A stretch of 45,018 nt of DNA from Ilumatobacteraceae bacterium. GTDB taxonomy: Bacteria > Actinomycetota > Acidimicrobiia > Acidimicrobiales > Ilumatobacteraceae. A program made the translations under genes and the position numbers. Where the stretch lies: NCBI GenBank assembly GCA_021298435.1, contig JAJTFJ010000013.1, positions 1 through 45,018 on the forward strand. The letters are read 5' to 3'. Numbering within the stretch: position 1 is the stretch's first letter; each line of letters begins with the position of its first letter. Under the pieces are notes generated by a model, which was given only the letters and a program-made list of their open reading frames with translations, was not told the origin of the DNA and ran no database searches. Below, piece after piece: positions 27,814-36,710 of the stretch.

Positions 27814-29214
27814 GTGACCGCACTTGCCGAGCCACATACCGACATTGCCAACATCGCGGGCATGACCGCAACGTTGCGCGCTTCCTACAACGCAGGCACT
27901 ACTCGCCCGTTGGAATGGCGTCGTCACCAACTGCAGCAGATGATCAAGATGCTGGAGGAAAACGAAGCTGCGTTCTCTGACGCATTGCGCATCGACCTTG
28001 GCAAGCCAACGGTCGAAGGTTTCATCACCGACATCGCATTCGTCACTGGCGAAGTGAAGTCGATGATTAAGAACTTGAAGAAGTGGAACAAGCCAGAGCG
28101 CGTGTCGTCTCCAATTGTCACGCAGCCTGCGAAGTCAAGCCGCATTCCCGAGCCACTTGGTGTGGTGTTGGTGATCGCACCATGGAACTACCCCGTGCAG
28201 TTGTTGTTGGTTCCTGCTGCTGGTGCCATTGCTGCCGGTAACGCAGTGATGATGAAGCCATCAGAAGTATCTGCTGCAACATCAACATTGCTGGCACGTT
28301 TGGTGCCGCAGTATTTCGATTCATCTGCTGTGGGCATTGTGGAAGGCGGTGTTGCAGAAACAACTGAACTTCTTGCACAGCACTGGAATCACATCTTCTA
28401 CACAGGCAACGGAACCGTGGGCCGCATCGTGATGGCAGCAGCCGTGAAGCACCTCACGCCTGTCACCTTGGAACTGGGTGGAAAGAGCCCTGTGATTGTT
28501 GATGAATCAGCAAACCTTAAGGTGAGTGCACGCCGTATTGCCTGGGGCAAGTGGTTGAACGCCGGCCAGACATGCATCGCACCCGACTATGTGATGGTGC
28601 ACGAGAAAGTGCGTGCCGAGTTTGTCGACGAACTACAAAAAGCAGTCACTGCGTTTTATGGCGATGACCCTCGCCTCAGCGATAGCTACGGCCGCATCGT
28701 GACCAACCGTCACTTCGACCGCTTGCGTGGCTTGATGGCTGGCGGCACACCAGTGATTGGTGGCGAGGCAGTTGCCGATGATCGCTACATCGCACCAACA
28801 GTGCTGGACAACGTGGACATGAGTTCACAGTTGATGCACGAAGAAATCTTCGGGCCGTTGTTGCCGATCATTTCGATTCCATCGGTGCAGACAGCGATTG
28901 ATCACATCAATGCAAACCCACACCCGTTGGCGTTGTATGTGTTCGCCGAGAACAAGCGCGTTGTTGACAATGTTTTGTCAACAACTACAGCCGGTGGCGT
29001 GACAGTGAATGGCACGTTGCTGCATCTCACCAACCCCAACCTTCCGTTCGGTGGCATTGGCGAGAGCGGTATGGGCGCGTATCACGGCATCAGCAGTGTG
29101 CGTTTGTTCCAACACATGAAGCCCGTGCTTGCACGCGGCACCAAGTTGGACCCATCACTTCCCTACCCGCCGTACACCGACCGCAAGGCAAAGATCTTCC
29201 GCAAGGTTCTCTAA
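27814..29214 (+). CDS. Aldehyde dehydrogenase, class 3 type
   Basis: The enzyme oxidises an aldehyde to the acid with NAD(P)+. At 466 residues it has the short class 3 layout. Visible are VVLVIAPWNYPVQL (cofactor region), KPSEVSAAT, FYTGNGTVGR, the general base in TLELGGKSP (Glu220), the nucleophile in NAGQTCIAPDY (Cys254) and EEIFGPLLPI. The C-terminus ends with the hydrophilic PYTDRKAKIFRKVL, without a membrane anchor. Fatty, aromatic or coniferyl aldehydes are substrates of relatives. GTG 27814 is preceded by AAGGAG and lies 24 bases after the SufR-like gene, so the two may share a transcript. Confidence 0.9.
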   Translation: MTALAEPHTDIANIAGMTATLRASYNAGTTRPLEWRRHQLQQMIKMLEENEAAFSDALRIDLGKPTVEGFITDIAFVTGEVKSMIKNLKKWNKPERVSSPIVTQPAKSSRIPEPLGVVLVIAPWNYPVQLLLVPAAGAIAAGNAVMMKPSEVSAATSTLLARLVPQYFDSSAVGIVEGGVAETTELLAQHWNHIFYTGNGTVGRIVMAAAVKHLTPVTLELGGKSPVIVDESANLKVSARRIAWGKWLNAGQTCIAPDYVMVHEKVRAEFVDELQKAVTAFYGDDPRLSDSYGRIVTNRHFDRLRGLMAGGTPVIGGEAVADDRYIAPTVLDNVDMSSQLMHEEIFGPLLPIISIPSVQTAIDHINANPHPLALYVFAENKRVVDNVLSTTTAGGVTVNGTLLHLTNPNLPFGGIGESGMGAYHGISSVRLFQHMKPVLARGTKLDPSLPYPPYTDRKAKIFRKVL

Positions 29215-29225
29215 CCGACGAACAA

Positions 29226-30716
29226 CTAGCTGTGATAGTTCGGCGCCTCGTGCGTGATGGTGACATCGTGTGGATGACTCTCTTCACGACCGGCAGCAGT
29301 GACTTTCATGAATCGCGCTTTGGCTTGTAACTCTTGAATATTCTCGGCGCCGACGTAGCCCATTCCCGATCGCAGACCACCAACTAGTTGATAGACAACA
29401 TCGCTAAGAGATCCTGAGTAGGCCACGCGACCTTCAATTCCTTCGGGCACGAGCTTTGGTTGAACATTTCCTACAACCTGGCCACTGCCGTAACGATCAG
29501 CACCAAGACCCTGCATCGCACCAAGAGACCCCATACCTCGATACGCCTTGTACCGACGTCCCTCGAATAACTCGTGCTCCCCGGGAGATTCATCAGTGCC
29601 GGCCAACAAACTGCCCAGCATCACAATGTGTGCACCTGCAGCGAGTGCTTTCACGACGTCTCCTGAGTACGTCACTCCACCATCGGCGATCACGGCCATC
29701 CCCCTCGTGCCGGCTCGCTGTGCCGCGTACCAGATAGCTGACAACTGAGGCATTCCTGCACCCGCCACCACACGCGTTGTGCAAATTGAGCCTGCGCCCA
29801 CGCCAACTTTCACTGCATCAACGCCAACATCGGCCAGCGCATCGACTCCTTCTTCGGTGACGACATTGCCCGCAATAACGGGAAGCGAAGGCCACGCAGC
29901 CTTAATTCTGCGGACCGCATCAAGAACTCCTTGCGTATGACCGTGTGCTGTATCGACAACGACGACGTCAAGACCTTTATCCATCAGTGCAGACACGCGA
30001 TCTTCAAGATCTGCACCAACTCCAACTGCTGCTCCCACACGAAGCCGCCCCCTGCTATCACGAGTTGCCGCGGGGTGTTCCTTCTCTTTCATAATGTCTT
30101 TGACCGTGATGAGACCTTGCAGAAATCCCTTGTCATCAACCAATGGCAGTTTTTCGATTCGATGCTTCTGTAAGAGAGACCGAGCTTCGTCGAGAGTTGT
30201 TCCAACGGGAGCCGTCACGAGAGGCGAACTGGTCATGAACTCACTAACCGGCTTCGAAAAATCTGCAACATCGCAAAACCGAATATCCCTGTTGGTCAAA
30301 ATTCCAAGTAACAGCCCGTTGGCATCTGTGATTGGAACACCAGAGAATCGATAGCGATTCATGAGTGCTTCTGCATCTGCGAGGGTGGACGTCACGGGCA
30401 GAGTTACGGGGTCTGTAATCATCCCCGCTTGCGAGCGTTTTACCCGAGACACATGGTCCGCTTGCTCGGCAATTGTCATATTCCGGTGCAGTATTCCAAT
30501 TCCACCAATTCGTGCCAGTGCAATTGCCATGGCAGATTCGGTCACCTTGTCCATTGCCGCCGACATCACAGGAACGGCAAGAGTGATATCGCCTACCAAC
30601 TGCGCAGAAACGTCTACATCGCTGGGTAGTACGTTGCTGAAACCTGGAACTAAGACAACATCATCGAAAGTTAAACCTTCGATGGGGCTAAAGACTTGAT
30701 TGTTTAATGGATTCAT
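29226..30716 (-). CDS. guaB: Inosine-5'-monophosphate dehydrogenase
   Basis: GuaB oxidises IMP to XMP, the committed step to guanine nucleotides. From MNPLNNQ it has 496 residues. It shows [11 protein letters not shown] at the N-terminus, a CBS pair inserted at about residues 90-215, the catalytic loop [20 protein letters not shown] with the active cysteine, [12 protein letters not shown] and the flap segment EGRVAYSG. The ATG at 30716 overlaps the purN stop by one base (TAATG), so the upstream in-frame codons to 30758 are not used. It is the last gene of the leftward purine operon, which is an uncommon place for guaB. Confidence 0.95.
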   Translation of the reverse strand: MNPLNNQVFSPIEGLTFDDVVLVPGFSNVLPSDVDVSAQLVGDITLAVPVMSAAMDKVTESAMAIALARIGGIGILHRNMTIAEQADHVSRVKRSQAGMITDPVTLPVTSTLADAEALMNRYRFSGVPITDANGLLLGILTNRDIRFCDVADFSKPVSEFMTSSPLVTAPVGTTLDEARSLLQKHRIEKLPLVDDKGFLQGLITVKDIMKEKEHPAATRDSRGRLRVGAAVGVGADLEDRVSALMDKGLDVVVVDTAHGHTQGVLDAVRRIKAAWPSLPVIAGNVVTEEGVDALADVGVDAVKVGVGAGSICTTRVVAGAGMPQLSAIWYAAQRAGTRGMAVIADGGVTYSGDVVKALAAGAHIVMLGSLLAGTDESPGEHELFEGRRYKAYRGMGSLGAMQGLGADRYGSGQVVGNVQPKLVPEGIEGRVAYSGSLSDVVYQLVGGLRSGMGYVGAENIQELQAKARFMKVTAAGREESHPHDVTITHEAPNYHS

Positions 30717-31339
30717 TACACGGACTCCGACTCTCTTGACTGAATAACTCTCTGACACAGATCACTCAACACGTGAACGAGCAACGCGCGTTCACATTCA
30801 TGCATTCGCTCAGCGAATGTTTCAAACGTGTCGTCGTCATGAATGGGAACTACCTCGCTTGCAATCACTGGTCCGGTGTCGACTCCTTCGTCAGGAACGA
30901 AGTGCACGGTGATGCCACTGTGTGTGCGCCAGTTCTCATGTGATTCGGCAAATGCCCGCTCAATCGCGTGCGTCCCAGGTAATTCACCGGGCAAAGCAGG
31001 GTGCAAGTTCACCACCTGACCCGGGAAAAACTTCAAGAACTCATTTGACAGAATTCGCATGAACCCGGCGAGAACCACGAAGTCTGGCCGCATCTCGCGA
31101 ACAATGCCTACTAATCGCGCGTCATATTCCACCCGTTGCTCACCTGGGACTGGTTCAACAACAACCGCAGGAACATTGCTACGCGCAGCACGTGCAATGG
31201 CAGGAACATCGGGCTTATCCGAAACAACACCCACCACATTTGCACCCAACCAACCACATGCGCATGCATCGAGAATGGCTTGAAGATTGGTGCCATTTCC
31301 CGACACCAATACGACAAGAGAGGGATGCACCGGTTTCAT
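30716..31339 (-). CDS. purN: Phosphoribosylglycinamide formyltransferase
   Basis: PurN transfers a formyl group from 10-formyl-tetrahydrofolate to GAR. The 207-residue chain has LVSGNGTNLQAIL at the phosphate loop, VLAGFMRIL, the catalytic NLHPALPGELPGTHAIERA (His and the nearby Asn) and GITVHFVPDEGVDTGPVI with the catalytic Asp. The variant PALPGELPG replaces the common PSLLPAFPG, so one residue of the loop differs. The ATG overlaps the stop of the purD-purM fusion gene by four bases. Confidence 0.94.
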   Translation of the reverse strand: MKPVHPSLVVLVSGNGTNLQAILDACACGWLGANVVGVVSDKPDVPAIARAARSNVPAVVVEPVPGEQRVEYDARLVGIVREMRPDFVVLAGFMRILSNEFLKFFPGQVVNLHPALPGELPGTHAIERAFAESHENWRTHSGITVHFVPDEGVDTGPVIASEVVPIHDDDTFETFAERMHECERALLVHVLSDLCQRVIQSRESESV

Positions 31340-33612
31340 CGCAAGATCACCCTCGACGAATCGCCATTCTGGTCCTCTAGTGCTCCAATGACCCAGGTTT
31401 GTTCAGCAATCAAAGACTGAATGCGCTCAACATTTTCAGAAGCGACAACGAGGACCATTCCGATTCCCATGTTGAGCGTTCGATACAGCTCTTCAGTTTC
31501 TAACGACATGACACTCTCAATGAATTCAAATAACGGAGGTTTTGGCCATGACGCCATGTGCACTGTTGCCGAGACTCCATCAGGGAAGACGCGGGGAAGA
31601 TTTTCCACTAAACCCCCTCCGGTTATGTGCACTAACGCTTTCACCGCCGGATCTTTCAGAATGGGAGTCAACACATCGAGATAGCTCCGATGCGGAACAA
31701 GGAGTTCATCAATCAGAGGGCGTGTCAAAGGTGGCGGCGAAACGTCTAATGGCAACCAGTCAAAGATTTTTCGAAGCAGGGAGTACCCATTGGTGTGGGG
31801 GCCATTAGACGCAAGTCCGATCAGAACATCTCCACGACCAATGCCCTCTCGTGGAAGGAGACCTTGCTTATCGACGACGCCCACCAACGTGCCAGCGATA
31901 TCAAATGCCCCCGGCGCATACACACCGGGCATTTCTGCTGTTTCACCACCGAGCAAAACGCAGTCACCAGCCGCACACGCTTTCGACATTCCCGAGACGA
32001 CATCAGCAACCATCTCAGCACTAATTTTTGACGACGCGATGTAGTCGAGGAAGAAAAGCGGTCTAGCACCTTGTACCAGTACATCGTTGATGCAGTGATT
32101 AACAATGTCCATACCAGTGCCATGAACTCTGCCCACTCGGGCTGCCAACTCGACCTTTGTGCCGACACCATCTGTTGATGCCACCAGTACTGGTTGGTCA
32201 TACTTCTTCAAAAATGAGACATCGAGTGCACCACCAAAAGATCCAATTCCTCGAAGCACATTGTCTGAAGACGTTGAGGCGACACTCTTTTTCAAGAGTT
32301 CTACAGCCCTGTTTCCTTCATCAATATTGACACCCGCTGCGGAATACGACTTCAAGTCATTCCCAGGCGCCCTCCACGCAATATCGCGTCGGTAGTAGGA
32401 CCCGTCGAATGAAATTCTCTCAATACGTGCGTACGAATTTTTACGCGCACTTGCGAGACTGGGACCGACTCCGACGACTGTGACAACGCGACCACCATTC
32501 GTGACCAAGACACCGTTGACCTGCTTGGTTCCACCATGGAAAACATTTGTGTGTAGCTCAACGTGTTCAAGTCCAGTGATCACATCACCCAACCGCGGCG
32601 TCTCGGGATAATTTGCCGACGTCATAACAACTGCGTGTGCGCTCACTGGTTTTGTTTTCACATGTTCTGGTTTCAACGTGCCATCGACGCAGGCAAGAGT
32701 TAACTCCACCAAGTCGCTGCTTAACAGTGAAAGAAGAACTTGTGCTTCGGGGTCACCAAAACGACAGTTGTATTCAAGTAAACGAGGCCCATCTTTTGTC
32801 AGGATCAATCCTGCGTACAGCACGCCCTTGTATGGAGTCCCTTCTTGTGCAAAGTAATCAACTATGGGTTGGATGAATGTCGCTGACAATTCGTCAACCG
32901 AGTACGGGACAACTGCCGGAGCGTAGGCACCCATTCCGCCAGTGTTCGCACCCACGTCTCCCTCGCCGATTCGTTTGTGATCTTGAGCCATGGGAAGTGG
33001 CACTGCAAGAACTCCGTCGCACATCGCCATCAAAGAACACTCAGGTCCCTTCAACATCTCTTCCAACACAACCGGGCCAACAGCGCATGCCGCGATAATG
33101 GCCGCGTGGGTGTGATCGTCGCTTGTTGGTACGACAACACCTTTGCCGCCAGCAAGCCCTGATTGTTTCACCACAACAGGAGTACCGAGCTCGGTCCACC
33201 AAGCAATTGCAGCATCGCTCTCACCTTCCAAAAAGGTGGCAAAGCGAGGCCCAGGTATTCCAAGGCGAGCCGCAAGTTCTCGTGAGAACACTTTGGATGA
33301 CTCAATCTCTGCAAGCTGTTGTGTCGGACCAAATGCCTTCACGCCAATGGCCGCAAGTGCATCGACCACTCCGGCTGCCAATGGAGATTCAGGGCCCACG
33401 ATTACAAGATCTACTTTTTCTTTTTGGCATAGCGAAACAATTTCAGGAACATCGTCGGCGGAAACAGAAAACTGCTCTCCGGGCATTCCGCCGTTTCCTG
33501 GCGCCACCAGCAAACGAGAGCATCGCAATGATTGTCGAACGGAATGGGCCATGGCGTGTTCACGACCGCCACTTCCAAGAATGAGAATGGTGAGTTGATT
33601 CTTGGCGTTCAT
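31336..33612 (-). CDS. Bifunctional PurD-PurM: GAR synthetase and AIR synthetase fusion
   Basis: One 758-residue frame joins two enzymes of purine synthesis. Residues 1-420 are PurD (phosphoribosylamine-glycine ligase): ILGSGGREHA, VGPESPLAAGV, the ATP-grasp loop GLAGGKGVVV and LEYNCRFGDPEAQV. Residues 421-758 are PurM (aminoimidazole ribotide synthetase): YSAAGVNIDEGNRAVE, STDGVGTKV, DIVNHCINDVLVQGA, GETAEMPGVY and ASNGPHTNGYSL. There is almost no linker. In bacteria the two are normally separate; yeast Ade5,7 and animal GART have the same PurD-PurM order. The start overlaps the purF stop by four bases and the end overlaps purN by four. Both active sites look complete. Confidence 0.94.
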   Translation of the reverse strand: MNAKNQLTILILGSGGREHAMAHSVRQSLRCSRLLVAPGNGGMPGEQFSVSADDVPEIVSLCQKEKVDLVIVGPESPLAAGVVDALAAIGVKAFGPTQQLAEIESSKVFSRELAARLGIPGPRFATFLEGESDAAIAWWTELGTPVVVKQSGLAGGKGVVVPTSDDHTHAAIIAACAVGPVVLEEMLKGPECSLMAMCDGVLAVPLPMAQDHKRIGEGDVGANTGGMGAYAPAVVPYSVDELSATFIQPIVDYFAQEGTPYKGVLYAGLILTKDGPRLLEYNCRFGDPEAQVLLSLLSSDLVELTLACVDGTLKPEHVKTKPVSAHAVVMTSANYPETPRLGDVITGLEHVELHTNVFHGGTKQVNGVLVTNGGRVVTVVGVGPSLASARKNSYARIERISFDGSYYRRDIAWRAPGNDLKSYSAAGVNIDEGNRAVELLKKSVASTSSDNVLRGIGSFGGALDVSFLKKYDQPVLVASTDGVGTKVELAARVGRVHGTGMDIVNHCINDVLVQGARPLFFLDYIASSKISAEMVADVVSGMSKACAAGDCVLLGGETAEMPGVYAPGAFDIAGTLVGVVDKQGLLPREGIGRGDVLIGLASNGPHTNGYSLLRKIFDWLPLDVSPPPLTRPLIDELLVPHRSYLDVLTPILKDPAVKALVHITGGGLVENLPRVFPDGVSATVHMASWPKPPLFEFIESVMSLETEELYRTLNMGIGMVLVVASENVERIQSLIAEQTWVIGALEDQNGDSSRVILR

Positions 33613-35045
33613 GCCAGCACCTGCTCAAACGAATCTTTGCGTCGCGGTAACGGAATCTCCATCGGATAATCCCCAGTGAAGCATGCATTGCAGTATCCAT
33701 CTTGGCGCCCGACAGCACTCATCATCCCATCTAGTGAGAGGAATGCAAGAGAATCAGCTTTCACCACCGCGCATAATTCCTCAAGGTTGAGACGTGCCGC
33801 AATGAGATCGTCATCATGGCCCATATCAACACCAAAGTGACAGGGATGCTTGATTGGTGGGCATGTAATTCGCAGATGAACCTCGGTTGCTCCCGCATCG
33901 CGAATGAGTTGAACGAGTGGGCCCGCAGTTGTTCCTCGAACAAGCGAATCATCAATAAGTACGACGCGCTTCCCACGGAGATTCTCAGCCAAAGCGTTGA
34001 ACTTCATTGCAACACCACGCTCTCGCATCAGTGGCGTCGGTTCAATAAAGGTCCGCCCGATGTAGCGATTCTTGATGAGGCCGTCGTTGTACTCAATGCC
34101 ACTCTGCCGGGAGAACCCGACAGCTGCGGGAATCGATGAGTCGGGTACCGGAACAACGACATCGGCATCAACGTGTGACTCGCGAGCTAATTGTTCACCC
34201 ATCCGTTGACGAACGCCATGAACGCTGAGACCGTCCCAGATCGAGTCTGGTCGTGAGAAGTAAACAAACTCAAACGTGCACCGTGACGATTTCACTGATG
34301 GAACCAATGCTTGACGTCGCTTTAACTCAGTCCCCTTCAATGTCACAATCTCGCCAGGGGCAACTTCTGACATCTCAACACATCCCAGTGTGCTGAGCGC
34401 ACATGTTTCTGACGCGACCGCATAGCCACCATCTGGCAATTTGCCAATTGACATCGGACGAAAACCCCACGGGTCCCGTACGGCAATGACACGATCTTCC
34501 ACCAAAATCACAAGTGAATATGCACCTGTCCACGAGGACAATGTTCGAGCAAGTCGGTCTTCCCATGTGGCGCCACTTGCTGACGCCAACATCATTGTCA
34601 TGACTTCTGTGTCAGACGAAGCGGTTAAACCAAAACCTTTGGACAACAATTCGGTGCGAAGTTCATGTGCATTGACCAAATTGCCATTGTGGGCAACTGC
34701 GAGTGCGCCGTGAATTGTTTCAACGAGAAACGGTTGTGCGTTCCGTGCCCCTGAACCACCAGTCGTCGAGTATCGCGTATGCCCAATGCCATTGCTTCCC
34801 CGCAACGGTGCCAAGTTTGCAGGCGTAAATACGTGGCTCACAAGTCCATCTGCTTTGTGGATCCGTGACTGTCCCCCGTCTGACACTGCGATTCCTGCAG
34901 CTTCTTGCCCGCGATGTTGAAGTGCAAAGAGACCGAAGAAGACCATCTGAGCGACATCTTCGCTTGCTGAGGAAATTCCGACAACCCCGCATTCTTCATG
35001 CAGTCGATCTGCGAACACGCTGTCGAGTTTGTGTTCAGACATCAT
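33609..35045 (-). CDS. purF: Amidophosphoribosyltransferase
   Basis: PurF makes 5-phosphoribosylamine from PRPP and glutamine, the first committed step of purine synthesis. The 478-residue chain starts with a short propeptide of 18 residues before the N-terminal nucleophile Cys19 in HEECGVVGI, implying processing. The glutaminase shows GHTRYSTTG and AHNGNLVNA. The PRPP loop VVLIDDSLVRGTT is intact. Cysteines in ITCPPIKHPCHFG and GYCNACFTGDYP fit the 4Fe-4S cluster of the Bacillus-type enzyme. Two ATGs in tandem (35045, 35042) follow GGGAG; the first overlaps the purC stop by four bases. Confidence 0.95.
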   Translation of the reverse strand: MMSEHKLDSVFADRLHEECGVVGISSASEDVAQMVFFGLFALQHRGQEAAGIAVSDGGQSRIHKADGLVSHVFTPANLAPLRGSNGIGHTRYSTTGGSGARNAQPFLVETIHGALAVAHNGNLVNAHELRTELLSKGFGLTASSDTEVMTMMLASASGATWEDRLARTLSSWTGAYSLVILVEDRVIAVRDPWGFRPMSIGKLPDGGYAVASETCALSTLGCVEMSEVAPGEIVTLKGTELKRRQALVPSVKSSRCTFEFVYFSRPDSIWDGLSVHGVRQRMGEQLARESHVDADVVVPVPDSSIPAAVGFSRQSGIEYNDGLIKNRYIGRTFIEPTPLMRERGVAMKFNALAENLRGKRVVLIDDSLVRGTTAGPLVQLIRDAGATEVHLRITCPPIKHPCHFGVDMGHDDDLIAARLNLEELCAVVKADSLAFLSLDGMMSAVGRQDGYCNACFTGDYPMEIPLPRRKDSFEQVLA

Positions 35046-35989
35046 AGGACTCCCATAATTTGTAGATTTTTTTCAAGACGTTGTTGCACGGGATACGTGC
35101 CAGGGGTGAAGGACCGTCCGGTCAAGCGCGTGTATGCAGCGATGTATCGCTGGGTCGTTTCAGAAACAGTGACGTCACTCATTGCTGGCGGTTCACCATG
35201 GCCGTCGTACCCCGCAGCATTCAAAGCCAGTCGCACTGGTTCTTTGTCGAGGCTCTCTGGCTCATCGCCGCGTTCCACTCGCTTTTCGTACGTACTTAAC
35301 TCCCAGAAACGAGAAGAATCAGGCGTATGCATTTCATCAATCAGCATGACCGAGCCATCTGAAGCGAGTCCGAACTCGTACTTCGTGTCCGCTAACAACA
35401 GACCAGCTCTGCGAGCAACGTCTTGACCATGCTCAAAGAGAGCCAAAGCCGCGTCTTGCACGCGCTGCCACACGTCTGCCTTAACGATTCCCCGTGTCAC
35501 TACATCGGCGCATGTCAGAGGCTCGTCATGTGCGCCCGCTTCACCTTTTGTCGTCGGAGTGATGATGGGGTGCGGTAGCAACTCGTTTTTCTGCAGCCCA
35601 TCGGGAAAGTTGTACCCGTAGATCTCTCGTGCTCCGTTGCGATACTGGTGCCACAGCGATGTAGTGGTGGACCCAGTAATGACTCCGCGTACAACAACTT
35701 CAACAGCCAAAGGAGTGGCGGTGTGACCAATCGTTGCATTTGGGTCTGGGCAACTAACGAAATGGTTATTGACAATGTGTCGAGAATTTTCGAACCACCA
35801 TGCAGAAAGCTCGTTGAGCACCTGACCCTTATACGGAACAACCGCCACTACACGGTCAAAGGCAGACAGCCGATCAGTCGTAAGAAAGAGTCGTGTGTTG
35901 TCGTGGAGTGAATACGACACTCTGACCTTTCCCGACCGTCGGTCAGGGAGTGCAAGTTCAAGATCCGAACAGCCTTCAGTTGATAGCAA
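35042..35989 (-). CDS. purC: SAICAR synthetase
   Basis: PurC joins CAIR and aspartate with ATP to form SAICAR. The 315-residue chain has GKVRVSYSL near the start, TDRLSAFDRVV, VVRGVITGSTTTSLW, FEFG-like KYEFGLASDG and LIDEMHTPDSSRFW. The start is TTG 35989: the AGGGAG on the minus strand lies six bases before it, and no ATG or GTG stands near. This start overlaps purQ by 14 bases, the largest overlap in the operon. The length is in the longer class, shared with yeast and some actinobacteria. Confidence 0.94.
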   Translation of the reverse strand: MLSTEGCSDLELALPDRRSGKVRVSYSLHDNTRLFLTTDRLSAFDRVVAVVPYKGQVLNELSAWWFENSRHIVNNHFVSCPDPNATIGHTATPLAVEVVVRGVITGSTTTSLWHQYRNGAREIYGYNFPDGLQKNELLPHPIITPTTKGEAGAHDEPLTCADVVTRGIVKADVWQRVQDAALALFEHGQDVARRAGLLLADTKYEFGLASDGSVMLIDEMHTPDSSRFWELSTYEKRVERGDEPESLDKEPVRLALNAAGYDGHGEPPAMSDVTVSETTQRYIAAYTRLTGRSFTPGTYPVQQRLEKNLQIMGVL

Positions 35990-36710
35990 AGTTCACTCCC
36001 TCTCGAAATAGGGATAATCCCAAATTGCCTGTTATTCCGCGATGAAATTGCGGGTGCTGGCGTGGCACAACATGATTCTCCGGATGTGGCATCAGGCCGA
36101 GAACGACGCCGCTTGCGTCACAAATTCCTGCCGCGTCTCCGATAGATCCGTTCGGATTACCGTCGACATAACGCAGTGCAACCTGATCAGCCTCGACCAA
36201 ACTTGCCCATGTGGAATCGTCTGCCGTCAACCGACCTTCGCCGTGTGCGATTGGGCACTTCATGTTCTCAGTCAGATTTCGCGTCCAAATACATTTTTGC
36301 GACAACGGCTCTAGCTCAACCCAACGACAGTCAAATACACCCGCTTGATTGTGGCCAAGTGCAACGACGTGATCAGCGCCTGGCAAAATTCCCATTCGCA
36401 CGAGAGTTTGAAAACCGTTACAGATTCCAATAACTGGTCGACGCTCCGCAATAGCCGCGGCCATTCGATCCCCAATCGAGTCCTCTAGCTCCACGGCAAA
36501 CAAACGCCCCGCACCCAATGCATCGGCATAGGAGAAACCGCCTGCGATGACAATGATGTCCGCCTCATCGATGCAAGACGGTTGAGTCACTAAATCAGAC
36601 ATGAGATAAGTAATTGGTGTTGCCCCCGCTTGTCTGAGGGCAAATGACACATCGGAATCTCTATTGGTTCCGGGGGCACACAGCACTGCAGCAATAGGTG
36701 ACCGTGTCAT
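35976..36710 (-). CDS. purQ: FGAM synthase, glutaminase subunit
   Basis: PurQ supplies ammonia from glutamine to the PurL synthase. The 244-residue class I glutamine amidotransferase has VLCAPGTNRDSD at the start, AGGFSYADALGAGRLFA, the nucleophile in VIGICNGFQTLVRMG and the catalytic His-Glu pair in LMPHPENHV. Its ATG overlaps the purSL stop by four bases (ATGA). Purine operons of this type, with separate PurQ and a fused PurS-PurL, keep the three functions in two chains. Confidence 0.95.
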   Translation of the reverse strand: MTRSPIAAVLCAPGTNRDSDVSFALRQAGATPITYLMSDLVTQPSCIDEADIIVIAGGFSYADALGAGRLFAVELEDSIGDRMAAAIAERRPVIGICNGFQTLVRMGILPGADHVVALGHNQAGVFDCRWVELEPLSQKCIWTRNLTENMKCPIAHGEGRLTADDSTWASLVEADQVALRYVDGNPNGSIGDAAGICDASGVVLGLMPHPENHVVPRQHPQFHRGITGNLGLSLFREGVNFAIN

